From Sphaeroforma arctica JP610 (Eukaryota > Opisthokonta > Ichthyosporea > Ichthyophonida), in NCBI RefSeq assembly GCF_001186125.1, contig NW_014040530.1, positions 139,702-160,636 on the forward strand: a stretch of 20,935 nt of DNA, read 5' to 3'. The translations under genes were made by a program, and so were the position numbers. Position 1 is the stretch's first letter. Every line of letters starts with the position of its first letter. The notes under the pieces are model-generated. The model made no database searches. It had not been told where the DNA came from and saw only the letters and a program-made list of their open reading frames with translations. This document shows positions 20,916-20,935 of this stretch, piece after piece.

Positions 20916-20935
20916 GGGATCCTCTAGAGTCGACC
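20916..20935. other. Untrimmed cloning-vector polylinker
   Basis: The last 20 bases contain BamHI (GGATCC), XbaI (TCTAGA) and SalI (GTCGAC) sites abutting in the order and spacing of the pUC multiple cloning site. They are not genomic. Confidence 0.93.

Overview
The window is a piece of a eukaryotic nuclear genome that is very rich in spliceosomal introns. It carries four protein genes, each recognised by joining exons at GT-AG splice sites and reading conserved family motifs across the joins. The centrepiece is a complete AROM gene (pentafunctional shikimate-pathway enzyme) on the + strand, 5369-17287. I resolve it into 30 exons whose 29 introns all keep frame and give 1,491 residues, with no internal stop.

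Layout, left to right: an (AT)n microsatellite lying in an intron of an HMG-CoA reductase gene (- strand; only its first coding exon, about 370-850, is inside); a tandemly oriented SLC35F/DUF914-type membrane transporter (- strand, 1572-4227, four exons, 339 residues); a divergent intergenic region of about 1.1 kb with three degenerate copies of a unit of about 200 bp; AROM; a convergent intergenic region with a poly(A) signal on each strand; an NAA50-type N-alpha-acetyltransferase gene (- strand, 18066-19951, five exons found, initiator exon not secure); then AT-rich repeats and about 20 bases of cloning-vector polylinker at the right edge.

Organism: the AROM fusion excludes animals and land plants, and the intron load is unlike most fungal AROM genes. 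Together with the animal-like SLC35F and NAA50 genes this points to a unicellular eukaryote, with a unicellular holozoan such as an ichthyosporean (Sphaeroforma-like) as my best guess. That is an inference from gene content and memory of gene structure, not a demonstrated assignment. The vector tail shows that the contig came from cloned DNA.

The four genes do not form a pathway. AROM makes chorismate precursors in the cytosol by steps 2-6 of the shikimate pathway; HMG-CoA reductase commits carbon to mevalonate; SLC35F is an orphan transporter; NAA50 modifies protein N-termini. I found no defence system, mobile-element gene, CRISPR array or RNA gene. The most unusual signals are the AROM intron structure, whose four domain joins all fall inside exons; an HMG-CoA reductase first exon that looks like a mitochondrial presequence joined straight to the catalytic part; two separate tandem duplications at 3' splice sites; and telomere-like TTTAGGG runs just downstream of two 5' splice sites.
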